Positions 26,028 to 34,724 of a DNA stretch of 64,000 nt are shown in pieces. Where the stretch lies: assembly GCA_965202905.1 (NCBI GenBank), contig OZ241868.1:2976001-3040000 (forward strand), in the 5' to 3' direction. Position numbers and translations under genes: made by a program. The notes under the pieces were generated by a model that saw only the letters and a program-made list of their open reading frames with translations, searched no databases and was not told the origin of the DNA. Position 1 is the stretch's first letter; each line of letters opens with the position of its first letter. The stretch comes from CAYFYS01 sp965202905. GTDB taxonomy: Bacteria > Pseudomonadota > Alphaproteobacteria > MPNO01.

Positions 26028-26933
26028 ATGCTAGGGCATCTGGGCGCGCTGTGGACGAGGTCTCCGCAGGAGATCTCGCGCAAGCTGTCGCGCCTGCTGC
26101 GGGGGCGCAGCCTCGCCTGGGACTATTCGATCGAGCGCATCCTCGGCGACCGCAAGCACATGGACCACGCCAAGATCATCGACCGCTGGCATCGCTACTG
26201 GAGGGTGATCGAGGGCAGGTCCCCGCTCACCATGGCGAGTTTCGACTTTCACGGCAAGATCGTCTTGGAGGTGGGTTGCGGCCCGCTCTTCGGCTTCGGC
26301 CCGCTGGCGGTCTTCCGCGGCTGCTCGGCCTATTACTATGTCGAGCCGAATCTCGACGGCGACCGGATCAAGGCCAGCGACATCCTCTGGTCGCGCTACT
26401 TCGAGCCCATGCTGGAGGAAATGATCGCGAATTACGGCGCCCTGATGGACCCCGCGCGGTTCCGCGACGCGCTCTGCGCGACGGTCACGCCGCTCGACTT
26501 GTCGCACAGCGAGGCATTGCTGGACATGGTTCTGTCCAACAGCTGCCTGGAGCACATCGGCAGGGATGAACTGGGCGCGCTCTTGAAGGCGCTCAGAAAC
26601 CGATGCTACAATGAAACCAAGGTCTTCCACGCCGTCGACTTCGGACCGCATACGCCGAGCAACCGGCTCATGGATCTTTATGCTCACGATGACGGAGGCG
26701 GCTTGAAGCACATCAACGGTCTGCGCGCCCGGGAGATCGGCGCCCTTCTCGCCGATGCCGGCTTCGATTGCCGGCAGATCCCCTACAAGCGGCAGCCGGT
26801 CGACGTGACCCGCGTCTCGGCGGGGTGGGCGCGCCGCGGCGGCGCGGACCTTGAAGTCCAGATCGCATTTTTCGTCGGCGCCGCGTCCACCGGGGCGCCA
26901 GCCGCGCCGGCCCATGAAGGCGCGCGGTCGTGA
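26028..26933 (+). CDS. SAM-dependent methyltransferase-like protein
   Basis: A 301-residue protein with a glycine-rich motif I, KIVLEVGCGPLFGFGPL, an acidic YYVEPNLDGDR after it, and LSNSCLEHIG in the position of motif IV. The start ATG 26028 gives a normal N terminus; the in-frame ATG at 25995 is less likely. Its stop overlaps the GTG of the next glycosyltransferase. A role in glycan methylation is inferred; the target is unknown. Confidence 0.75.
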   Translation: MLGHLGALWTRSPQEISRKLSRLLRGRSLAWDYSIERILGDRKHMDHAKIIDRWHRYWRVIEGRSPLTMASFDFHGKIVLEVGCGPLFGFGPLAVFRGCSAYYYVEPNLDGDRIKASDILWSRYFEPMLEEMIANYGALMDPARFRDALCATVTPLDLSHSEALLDMVLSNSCLEHIGRDELGALLKALRNRCYNETKVFHAVDFGPHTPSNRLMDLYAHDDGGGLKHINGLRAREIGALLADAGFDCRQIPYKRQPVDVTRVSAGWARRGGADLEVQIAFFVGAASTGAPAAPAHEGARS

Positions 26934-27967
26934 CCAGCATCTCCGTCTTGATTCCCACCTACCAGGAAGAGCGGTACATCGCCGGCTGTCTGGACAGCCT
27001 GCTCGCCAACGCATTCGATTTCGTGTCCTCGGGGTCCGAGATCCTGGTGATCGACGGCGGCAGCAGCGACCGAACGCGGGAGATCGTCGCGCGCTATGCC
27101 GGCGAGCATGCCTTCATCAGGCTGCTGGACAATCCTCACCAGGCCCAGGTCAAGGCGTGCAACATCGGGATCGAGGCGGCAAGCGGCGAGATCGTCTTTC
27201 GGTGCGACGCCCACTGCGCATACCCGCCCCGATACATCCCCGACATTCTTGCGCGTCACGCCGAGGATGCCGCCGACAACATCGGCGGGTGCGTGCAAAC
27301 CTGCGCCGGAGCCGAAACGGCGCAGGCGCGGGCGATAAGCGCCGTCATGAACTCCAGGCTGGGCATGGGCGCCTCCTACCGGACGGTATCGTCCGACCGC
27401 CCGCGCCTTGTCGACACCGTGCCCTTCGGGTCATGGAAGCGCGCGCTGCTCGACGAGGTGGGTCCGTTCGATGAGGCGTTCGTCCGGGCGCAGGATCTCG
27501 AGCACAACATGCGCCTGCGCCGGATGGGCAAGGCGGTGATGCTGCTTCCCTGGCTCAAGGTCAAGTATTATGCGCGCGACAAGCTTGCCAAAGTCGCGCA
27601 CGAGCAATTTCAAAAGGGCTACTGGAAGATCCAAGTCAATATGAAGCATCGGATACTTTCATCCAAACGGCAGCTCTTTCCCGTCCTCTACCTGCTGGCT
27701 AATCTGGTGTCTCTACCGTTACTGATATTTTCCAGTCTCGCTTTCTGGCTGTTCCTGGCATACAATTTGTCTTATGTAGCGTTGGCGCTCATCCGCTCGA
27801 TCATGGAAGCGGTCGCGCAGAGGGATCCTTCTCTGATTCCGTATATGCTATGCTGTTTCGCGATCATCCATCACAGCTATGCATTCGGCTACCTGAAAGG
27901 AATCGTCGATCTGATCTTCATGAACCGCAGCACGGCCGGGCGCGTGCTGACGGCGGTAACCCGTTGA
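26930..27967 (+). CDS. Glycosyltransferase family 2 with C-terminal membrane segments
   Basis: A 345-residue GT-A enzyme. The N terminus ISVLIPTYQEERYI and the donor motifs VIDGGSSDRT and FRCDAHC (D-x-H variant of DXD) mark GT2, and FDEAFVRAQDLEHNMRLRR provides the catalytic ED region. Two or three hydrophobic segments lie after residue 245. It is probably a polyprenyl-linked sugar transferase acting at the inner membrane. GTG start 26930. The 3' part has lower GC than its neighbours. Confidence 0.87.
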   Translation: MTSISVLIPTYQEERYIAGCLDSLLANAFDFVSSGSEILVIDGGSSDRTREIVARYAGEHAFIRLLDNPHQAQVKACNIGIEAASGEIVFRCDAHCAYPPRYIPDILARHAEDAADNIGGCVQTCAGAETAQARAISAVMNSRLGMGASYRTVSSDRPRLVDTVPFGSWKRALLDEVGPFDEAFVRAQDLEHNMRLRRMGKAVMLLPWLKVKYYARDKLAKVAHEQFQKGYWKIQVNMKHRILSSKRQLFPVLYLLANLVSLPLLIFSSLAFWLFLAYNLSYVALALIRSIMEAVAQRDPSLIPYMLCCFAIIHHSYAFGYLKGIVDLIFMNRSTAGRVLTAVTR

Positions 27968-28024
27968 CCGGCCTCCCGGCCGGTGGACAATCCCTGCAGG
28001 CCCAGTCTCGCAACGGACAGTCAT

Positions 28025-28981
28025 ATGAATGTAGCCATGGAACTCGACACCGGCCTCCGCAGCGAGCCGGGCGCGATGTCGCTGATGGAAATCCTCGGCA
28101 TATTATGGTGGGGAAAATGGATCATCGCCCTCGTGGCCGCGCTCGTCGTGGGGATGACTGCGCTTTACCTCAATTCTGCGACGCCGCGCTATACCGCGAA
28201 AATGGTCGTCGCGCCGCTCACCGGGGTCGGCGGCGGCAGGGTGCAGAGGCAGAGATTGGGCTCGTTTGTGGGGAGTGTCAGAACCTTGCTCAGCGCACCC
28301 GAGCGAATCATCGAGTTCGACAAGCTGCGCGTGGTTATTAGTTCCGTCCCTCTCGCGGAGAGACTCCAGGAAAAGCACGGCCTGCTCCAGGTCATCTTCG
28401 CCAATTCCTGGGATGCGAAAGCCGGGCGCTGGAAGCGGCCGCCCGCGGGCGACAGGGTTTCCAGATGGAAGAAGTCGATAAAAAGCGCGCTGCAAATGCC
28501 GGGATGGCAAGCGCCGGATATACGGACGCTCGCCAACTACCTGGGCGGCATTAAGATCGCTCGGCTCCCCGAGCTGGCGCTCTGGGAGATCCGGTTCGAG
28601 CACTCCGATCCGGAGTTCGCCGAGCGACTGCTTAAAATGGCCTATGAGGAAGCTGAGGTGCTTCTGCGCCAGCAGAAGATCGGGCAGTACAACGCACAGA
28701 TCGAGTACGTGAAATCCCGTCTTCGGCGGATTGCCGTCGTGGAGCATCGCCTGGCGCTGACCACCATTCTCGGCGACAGCGAGCGGCAGCTCATGGCCGC
28801 CCAGGCAGTCCTGCCGGTCGCCAGCGAAATCGTCGAGCCGGCCACGGTCAGCTCCAAGCCGTCATGGCCGCGATCGAGGGCCACCCTTACCGGAAGCGTG
28901 GCGCTCGGCCTGCTGCTCGGCCTGCTCGCCGCCTTGTTGGCCTATGCATTCCTGCGTCATCGCCACGACCGCAGGGCTTAG
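28025..28981 (+). CDS. Wzz/GumC-like chain-length determinant protein
   Basis: A 318-residue polysaccharide co-polymerase. Transmembrane segments lie near residues 26-48 and 290-310, flanking a periplasmic region rich in charged helices, the usual Wzz layout. The LLRQQKIGQYNAQIEYVKSR stretch fits the helical part. ATG 28025 is preferred; GTG 27983 is a longer option. The stop codon overlaps that of the convergent polymerase gene. It is expected to set chain length together with the Wzy-like protein. Confidence 0.78.
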   Translation: MNVAMELDTGLRSEPGAMSLMEILGILWWGKWIIALVAALVVGMTALYLNSATPRYTAKMVVAPLTGVGGGRVQRQRLGSFVGSVRTLLSAPERIIEFDKLRVVISSVPLAERLQEKHGLLQVIFANSWDAKAGRWKRPPAGDRVSRWKKSIKSALQMPGWQAPDIRTLANYLGGIKIARLPELALWEIRFEHSDPEFAERLLKMAYEEAEVLLRQQKIGQYNAQIEYVKSRLRRIAVVEHRLALTTILGDSERQLMAAQAVLPVASEIVEPATVSSKPSWPRSRATLTGSVALGLLLGLLAALLAYAFLRHRHDRRA

Positions 28982-30240
28982 GCGGGGGAATCGGGGACCT
29001 GTCGCTCATCCCGCCGGCGCCATGCCGTGGAGTCCGGCCGGGAGAGCGGCGGCAGGGCTACAACGCCGCCGCGTCGTCGAAGCGGATCCCGGCAGCCGAA
29101 ATGGATCAGCGCCGCCCAGATCAACAGGCTCGGCATGACGCCCCGAAACGCGAACAAGACGCCATCGGATCCGATGCTGTTCAGAACGAGGAAAAGGACA
29201 AACACGGCGAAGAAGAAGTTCCTGTAGCGGTAGAGCGCATACATGAAGAACGAGAGGTAGACCGTCGTTCCGATGACGCCCGACGAATAGAAGAGCTGGA
29301 GCAGCAAGCCGTCGGCGACCCGAACGGTGCCGAACCCGACGCCGAGCCATATGTTCAAGGGGTTCTCCCACATGTAGCGCAAGCCGTCGAACCACAGCCC
29401 GTTCTCGCTGTAGCGTTTGATGAACGAGGGATCCTCCAAGATCAGCGATGGATCGAAGAGATAGGCGGTGATCGGCTCTTTATAGGCGAGATCGGCGAAG
29501 ACCGTGCTGAGCCCGACGGTCAGAACCAAGGCCGACACTCCCGTGAGATAGGCCCGCAGCGGCGATGTCTTATAGAGCATGATCGGCCCCAGGCAGAACA
29601 GGAAAGCCAGGTTGTTCGTGCGGGAGAACGTCAGGAACAGGCCGACCCAAAGAAGCAGCAGAACGCCGGCATAGAGCGGCGCGCGGCGCGTCGAATACAT
29701 CTTCAGGTAGAAGAAAAGAAACAGCATGCAGATTCCCAGGAAATAGCCGGCGGGCTGCGAGGGCGACTCGCCCTCCTTCCACATGAAGCCGAGCCGGTAG
29801 CCGTGCCCGGTAGCGATATTCACGATGCCTATGATCGTGAACAGCGCGGCGCCGATGGCGACGATCGAGGCGACCTGATGGATGCTCAGGCGCCGGGCCA
29901 TCAGCAGGAAGAAATAGAAGACGAAGACGTACTGGGTATTCTTCAAAATGACCAGCATGCCGAAGGTCGAGAAACGATCGGAATATATGTAGTTGATGAG
30001 ATAGGAGATCAGGGCGAGTATGAGAAACAGACAGAAAAGCAGCGTGGGCTGATCCGCCCGAAACGGGCGGCCGGAGATCAAGGTCCTGAGATAGACGACG
30101 CACAGCGCGACGGTGGCGAAATCGAACAATCCGATGGAGTCCCGACCGGCCTTATCGTAGGGATCGCCGAAATAGATCAGCGGCACGTGCAGGATCGACA
30201 ACACGAAGAAAGCCAGGAGCTGAAAATACTGTTTCGTCAT
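28978..30240 (-). CDS. Polytopic membrane protein, O-antigen polymerase/ligase (Wzy/WaaL-like)
   Basis: A protein of about 420 residues with around ten to twelve hydrophobic segments and a large loop (FDPSLILEDPSFIKRYSENG) before the last segments, as in O-antigen ligases and polymerases. LTFSRTNNLAFL in the middle resembles the conserved S-R/T-R motif of the family. The start ATG 30240 begins MTKQYFQLL; upstream in-frame codons to 30348 are charged and unlike a signal. It is adjacent to the Wzz-like gene but on the opposite strand. Confidence 0.8.
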   Translation of the reverse strand: MTKQYFQLLAFFVLSILHVPLIYFGDPYDKAGRDSIGLFDFATVALCVVYLRTLISGRPFRADQPTLLFCLFLILALISYLINYIYSDRFSTFGMLVILKNTQYVFVFYFFLLMARRLSIHQVASIVAIGAALFTIIGIVNIATGHGYRLGFMWKEGESPSQPAGYFLGICMLFLFFYLKMYSTRRAPLYAGVLLLLWVGLFLTFSRTNNLAFLFCLGPIMLYKTSPLRAYLTGVSALVLTVGLSTVFADLAYKEPITAYLFDPSLILEDPSFIKRYSENGLWFDGLRYMWENPLNIWLGVGFGTVRVADGLLLQLFYSSGVIGTTVYLSFFMYALYRYRNFFFAVFVLFLVLNSIGSDGVLFAFRGVMPSLLIWAALIHFGCRDPLRRRGGVVALPPLSRPDSTAWRRRDERQVPDSPA

Positions 30241-30407
30241 CAACCGCGTCCGGATCTCCGCGAATTTGCCCCTGGCCACGATCTCCCGGACCGTGCAGCC
30301 GGACCGGGCGCGCCCTCTGTCCGACGGCCAAGCCGCGAAGGGGCCCACATTCCCCTATCCGCCGCGCCGTTGCAACGGCCCGGCCCGATGATCGCAAATA
30401 CGCTCTG

Positions 30408-31382
30408 ATGTCACAGACCGTCCTCGTCACCGGCGGCGCCGGATATATCGGCGCTCATGTGGCGCTGCAGCTGCGCGATGCGGGCTACGATGTCCTCGTC
30501 TACGATAATTTATCGACCGGACGCCGCGAAGCGGTGCAGGGGTGTGCGCTGGCGGTGGCGGATCTGGCCGATGGAGAGCGCTTGGACTCGGTGTTCGCGG
30601 AACATCGGTTCGCGGCGGTCATGCACATGGCGGCAAGCGTCTCCGTCGAGCGATCGGTCGCGGAGCCGCTGGAATACTACGAGAACAACGTGGCCAATAC
30701 GCTGCGGCTGCTCCGGTGCTGCAATGCCCACGGCGTCGGGCAGGTGGTCTTCTCCTCCAGCGCCGCGGTCTACGGCGCGCCGCCCGGCGGCCTGTGCGAG
30801 GAGACCGACCGGTTGGAGCCCATCACGCCCTATGGCACGACCAAGCTGATCGGCGAGATGATGCTGCGGGAGCTTGCCGCGGCCGGCGCGCTTCGCTACG
30901 TCGCGCTTCGCTATTTCAACGCCGCGGGAGCCGATCCCGCCGGCCGCGCGGGCGAGAGCGGGCCCGACGCCACCCATCTGATAAAGATCGCCTGCCAGGC
31001 GGCGACCGGCAAGCGGCCGGCCGTCACCGTCTTCGGCAACGACTACGAGACGCCGGACGGAACCTGCGTGCGCGACTATGTCCATGTCGAGGACATCGCC
31101 CGGGCCCATATCCGTGCGCTACGCCACCTGGAGGGCGGCGGCGACAGCCTGAGTCTCAACTGCGGCGCCGGGACCGGCCACAGCGTGCGGCAGGTGCTCG
31201 GCAAGGTCATGGCCGTCGCCGGGGTCGAATTTCCGGTCATCGACGGGCAACGCCGGGAGGGGGACCCGCCGCTTCTGGTGGCGACGAACGACCGGATCCG
31301 GGCCGCGCTCGGCTGGACTCCGCGCCGCGGCCTCGACGAGATCGTCGCCAGCGCCGTCGCCTGGGAGCGGACCCTCGATTGA
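30408..31382 (+). CDS. galE: UDP-glucose 4-epimerase
   Basis: A 324-residue extended SDR enzyme interconverting UDP-glucose and UDP-galactose. It shows VTGGAGYIGAH at the N terminus, the catalytic Ser in SSSAAVYG and Tyr-Lys in YGTTK, and RYFNAAGADP, specific to GalE. It probably provides a galactose donor for the island's glycan. It has a separate upstream region (divergent from the polymerase), so it may have its own promoter. Confidence 0.9.
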   Translation: MSQTVLVTGGAGYIGAHVALQLRDAGYDVLVYDNLSTGRREAVQGCALAVADLADGERLDSVFAEHRFAAVMHMAASVSVERSVAEPLEYYENNVANTLRLLRCCNAHGVGQVVFSSSAAVYGAPPGGLCEETDRLEPITPYGTTKLIGEMMLRELAAAGALRYVALRYFNAAGADPAGRAGESGPDATHLIKIACQAATGKRPAVTVFGNDYETPDGTCVRDYVHVEDIARAHIRALRHLEGGGDSLSLNCGAGTGHSVRQVLGKVMAVAGVEFPVIDGQRREGDPPLLVATNDRIRAALGWTPRRGLDEIVASAVAWERTLD

Positions 31383-31479
31383 AGGCGATTCGATCCGCGT
31401 CTGCCTGAAACGGACGATTGCGGGGCGCGGCGAAACCGCCATACTCGCGGCCCTGGACGCACCACCGGCTTGAGGACTG

Positions 31480-32466
31480 ATGTCTATGGATTCTCCGGAT
31501 TCTCCGCGCATCGTGGTCACCGGCGGCGCCGGCTTCATCGGCTCCTTCCTGTGCGAGCGCCTGATCGAGTCCGGCGCCGAAGTGATCTGTGTGGACAATT
31601 ACTTCACCGGCCGGCGCGCGAACATCGCCGCGCTGCTCGACAACCGGAGCTTCGAGGCGATTCGCCATGACATCGCCGTTCCGCTCTTCCTGGAAGCCGA
31701 CCGGATCTACAATCTGGCCTGCCCCGCCTCGCCGGCGCACTACCAGCGCGACCCGGTCCAGACGACAAAGGCGAGCGTCAACGGCTCGATAAACATGCTC
31801 GGACTGGCCAGGCGGCTGAAGGCGCCGATCCTCCAGGCCTCGACCTCGGAGGTCTATGGCGATCCCGAGATCCACCCGCAGGTCGAGGATTACTGGGGCC
31901 GGGTCAACCCGATCGGCCCGCGCGCGTGCTACGACGAGGGCAAGCGCTGCGCGGAGACCCTGTTCTTCGACTATCGCCGCCAGCACAACCTGTCGATCAA
32001 GATCGTTCGCATCTTCAACACCTACGGTCCGCGGATGCACCCCAATGACGGGCGGGTGGTGTCGAACTTCATCGTCCAGGCTCTGCGCGGGCAGGACATC
32101 TCGATCCATGGAGACGGGACGCAGACGCGGTCGTTCTGCTACGTCACCGATCTGATCGAGGCGATCGTGCGCATGATGGCGACGGGGGATGCGGTCACCG
32201 GCCCGATCAACATCGGCAACCCCGACGAGTTCACCATCGCCGAGCTGGCCGATCTGGTGCTCGAACTGACCGGCTCCCGCTCCCGGCTGGTCTACCGCCC
32301 CCGGCCCGAGGACGATCCCAACCGGCGCCGCCCCGACATCGCCGCGGCGCAAAGGGCGCTCGACTGGCGCCCGACCGTCGCGCTCAGGGACGGGCTCAAG
32401 GAGACGGTCGCCTATTTTCGCAAGCTGCTCGACAAGGACGCCCGAACCGTCTTCGCCGCGCCCTGA
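31480..32466 (+). CDS. UDP-glucuronic acid decarboxylase (UXS)
   Basis: A 328-residue extended SDR protein. The motifs VTGGAGFIGSFLC, ASTSEVYGDPEIHPQ, the Y-x(3)-K motif within RACYDEGKRCAE, and FNTYGPRMHPNDGRVVSNF are those of UDP-glucuronate decarboxylase, which makes UDP-xylose. It follows galE with a 97-base gap containing a possible promoter but no clear one. Assignment to this branch is firm; the use of xylose in the glycan is inferred. Confidence 0.9.
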   Translation: MSMDSPDSPRIVVTGGAGFIGSFLCERLIESGAEVICVDNYFTGRRANIAALLDNRSFEAIRHDIAVPLFLEADRIYNLACPASPAHYQRDPVQTTKASVNGSINMLGLARRLKAPILQASTSEVYGDPEIHPQVEDYWGRVNPIGPRACYDEGKRCAETLFFDYRRQHNLSIKIVRIFNTYGPRMHPNDGRVVSNFIVQALRGQDISIHGDGTQTRSFCYVTDLIEAIVRMMATGDAVTGPINIGNPDEFTIAELADLVLELTGSRSRLVYRPRPEDDPNRRRPDIAAAQRALDWRPTVALRDGLKETVAYFRKLLDKDARTVFAAP

Positions 32467-32534
32467 CCGGGATCGCCCCGCATTCGCGATCCCGGATCAC
32501 CCGGTCGAGTCCGCGAACCGGACGGGCGACGCCC

Positions 32535-33227
32535 ATGAGCGCCGTGTTCGTCACATCGTCGGGAACCGGGATCGGCAAAACCCTGATCGCGGCCGCGATC
32601 GCCTCCCAGCTCAATGACTCCGGCCGCCGGCCGACGGTGTTGAAGCCGGTCATGAGCGGCTTCGATCCACGCGAGCCGGAGGCCTGCGATGCGGCGGTTC
32701 TGCTGGCTGCGCAGGGCCGGGACGTAACCGAAGAGGCAATCGCGCGGATCTCTCCCTGGCGGTTCTCCGCGCCGCTTTCGCCGCACCTTGCCGCCGAAGC
32801 CGAAGGCCGGGAGATCGACTTCGCGGCGCTCTGCGGCTTCTGCCGGACCGCGCTCGTCGAGGCGCGCGAAGCCGGCGAGGATCTTGTGATCGAGGGAATC
32901 GGCGGCGTAATGGTCCCGCTGACCCGCGGCCTGACGGTGCTCGACTGGATCGCGGCGCTCGGACTCCCCGCGGTGCTGGTCGCCGGGAGCTATCTCGGCG
33001 CCTTGAGCCACGCGCTCAGCGCCGCCTCGGCGCTCACCGGGCGCGGGATCGGACTGACCGCGGTGGTGGTCAGCGAATCGGCGCAAGGCGTCGGACTCGC
33101 GGCGACCGCGCGAACGCTCCGCGACTTTCTGCGCGATACCGATATCGTCTGCATCCCGCGGATCGGGACGGAAACCGAGCCGTGGCGCCAGGCGCCGGCG
33201 CTGACGGAGGTCTGCCTCAGCGCTTAG
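32535..33227 (+). CDS. bioD: ATP-dependent dethiobiotin synthetase
   Basis: A 230-residue P-loop enzyme that closes the ureido ring of dethiobiotin. It carries the ATP motif TSSGTGIGKT, the KPVMSGF segment that binds the substrate, and GIGGVMVPL. No other biotin gene lies in the window, so bioD is an orphan here, separated from any bio operon. A distant bio pathway is likely. Confidence 0.85.
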   Translation: MSAVFVTSSGTGIGKTLIAAAIASQLNDSGRRPTVLKPVMSGFDPREPEACDAAVLLAAQGRDVTEEAIARISPWRFSAPLSPHLAAEAEGREIDFAALCGFCRTALVEAREAGEDLVIEGIGGVMVPLTRGLTVLDWIAALGLPAVLVAGSYLGALSHALSAASALTGRGIGLTAVVVSESAQGVGLAATARTLRDFLRDTDIVCIPRIGTETEPWRQAPALTEVCLSA

Positions 33228-33395
33228 CCCGTATTTCTCAAACCCTGGTCGGAAGCGGTGACGATATTCATTTTGGCGGCATTGGGTTGTGAGAATGGGA
33301 GATATCGGGATGGGTTTGTCGGAGCCGGTTACACGGCGGCGACCACTCATCGAGCGGCCTTTGAGGGGTTCATCGGCGAACCTCCGGCCGGCGTG

Positions 33396-34643
33396 TCAGC
33401 GCATCGTCCGGGGTGCTGCCCCATCGCATGTTTCCGGGCGCCGCTTCAAAAATTCGAGCAGAGCTTCCGCCGCCCACCTGTGGCCGGTGAGGCTCCAGTG
33501 GTTGTCGTGGGGCCAGTGCGCATCCTCGACCCGGTGGCCGTGGCGGAGGATGTAGCCGTATTGGTCGATGACCGGAATGCGGCGGGCCTCAGCCAAGGCG
33601 TTCATGCGGTCGAACAGCAAGGACCCGCGGGTTCCTATTCTGTGTGTCGCCAAGATAACCAACGATGCGCCGTCGCGATCCGTGCGCTTCTTGAACTGAT
33701 CCAGTGCGAAGGCCGTGAGTTCCAGAGCATACGCGACGACGGGCGATGAGCTTCGTTTGTCGAAAGCCTCTGCTATGTCGGCGAACGTTCTCGGTCGCGA
33801 TCCGTCGTGCAGCAAAAAAAGGGGACGAAGTTCACCCGGAATCTCCGCCCATGGGAATGGTTTGGGATCGGCGAAACGTAACACGAGCCTCTTCTTGTAC
33901 AGCCAGTTCAGGAAGTATGACGTTTTGGCGGCTTCCACCGCGACGCGGGCGATACCGGTCGTCTGCTGTCCAGGCAGAGGCCTCGACTTTTGCGCCTGCA
34001 TCCAGTGTTCTTTGCTGGGCGGGCGCAATGTCATCGCGCCATCGGAACTCCGCTCCGCCGAGACAAAGGGAAAGCTATCGGAGGCCAGCCCCCAGGACAA
34101 AGCGCGTAGAACCCCAATATTGTCCCTGAAGTCGTTGTTTACGAAGACCAGCACCACCAGCTTGGGACGCAAGGCGCGCGCGAATTCGTCATAGAATGGA
34201 AGCTGCATGATCTGCCCGTAGCCGCCAATTCCGAAGGCTGAAGTGGTGATTCGCAGGTCGGGCAATTCTCGGGCGGCGAGCTTTTCGAGACGAACGTGAA
34301 ATTTGTCGGAGATAGCTACCTGCCTTGCCTCGACGAGTGAATCGCCGATCATGGCGATATGGCAGCCTGCCGCGCGGCGTTCCGGGCCGACGGGCTCGCG
34401 GTCGAGAAAGCCCAGGCTGTTGGTCCGGGAGACGGTCCAGTAGTCGAGACGGTTCGTGCTGCGTACTTCCGTATCGGGCTTCCATATCAGTCCAACGTTC
34501 GGGACGAAATGAAAGGCGACGGTCGGCGCCATGAACGGCGTTGTCAGCCGGAAGTACACTTCCCCGCCCACCACGACCAAGACCAACCCAGCGACGACGA
34601 ACGCTGTATTCCAGCCGATTAGTCGCAAGAGTGATTTGGTCAT
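33396..34643 (-). CDS. SGNH/GDSL-type hydrolase, membrane-anchored
   Basis: A 415-residue protein with an N-terminal hydrophobic segment (about residues 10-30), compatible with a signal anchor. The GDSL-like block IAMIGDSLVEA supplies the nucleophile Ser, VFVNNDFRDN fits the third block, and DNHWSLTGHR provides Asp-x-x-His. It is probably a periplasmic O-acyl or O-acetyl esterase or transferase acting on glycan. It lies downstream of the carbamoyltransferase in the same direction and is likely part of that cassette. Confidence 0.78.
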   Translation of the reverse strand: MTKSLLRLIGWNTAFVVAGLVLVVVGGEVYFRLTTPFMAPTVAFHFVPNVGLIWKPDTEVRSTNRLDYWTVSRTNSLGFLDREPVGPERRAAGCHIAMIGDSLVEARQVAISDKFHVRLEKLAARELPDLRITTSAFGIGGYGQIMQLPFYDEFARALRPKLVVLVFVNNDFRDNIGVLRALSWGLASDSFPFVSAERSSDGAMTLRPPSKEHWMQAQKSRPLPGQQTTGIARVAVEAAKTSYFLNWLYKKRLVLRFADPKPFPWAEIPGELRPLFLLHDGSRPRTFADIAEAFDKRSSSPVVAYALELTAFALDQFKKRTDRDGASLVILATHRIGTRGSLLFDRMNALAEARRIPVIDQYGYILRHGHRVEDAHWPHDNHWSLTGHRWAAEALLEFLKRRPETCDGAAPRTMR

Positions 34644-34724
34644 GTGATGACTATCGTTATCAGGATTCGCGATTTGTCGGCCCTCATTCCGGCCCGGGGT
34701 TGCCGGTCTTGATGCCCCAGCCCG

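Noticed and set aside
28864..30408. 514-codon plus-strand frame opposite the Wzy-like gene
   Set aside because: The product is highly charged, repetitive and without motifs, while the minus strand has a coherent membrane protein.
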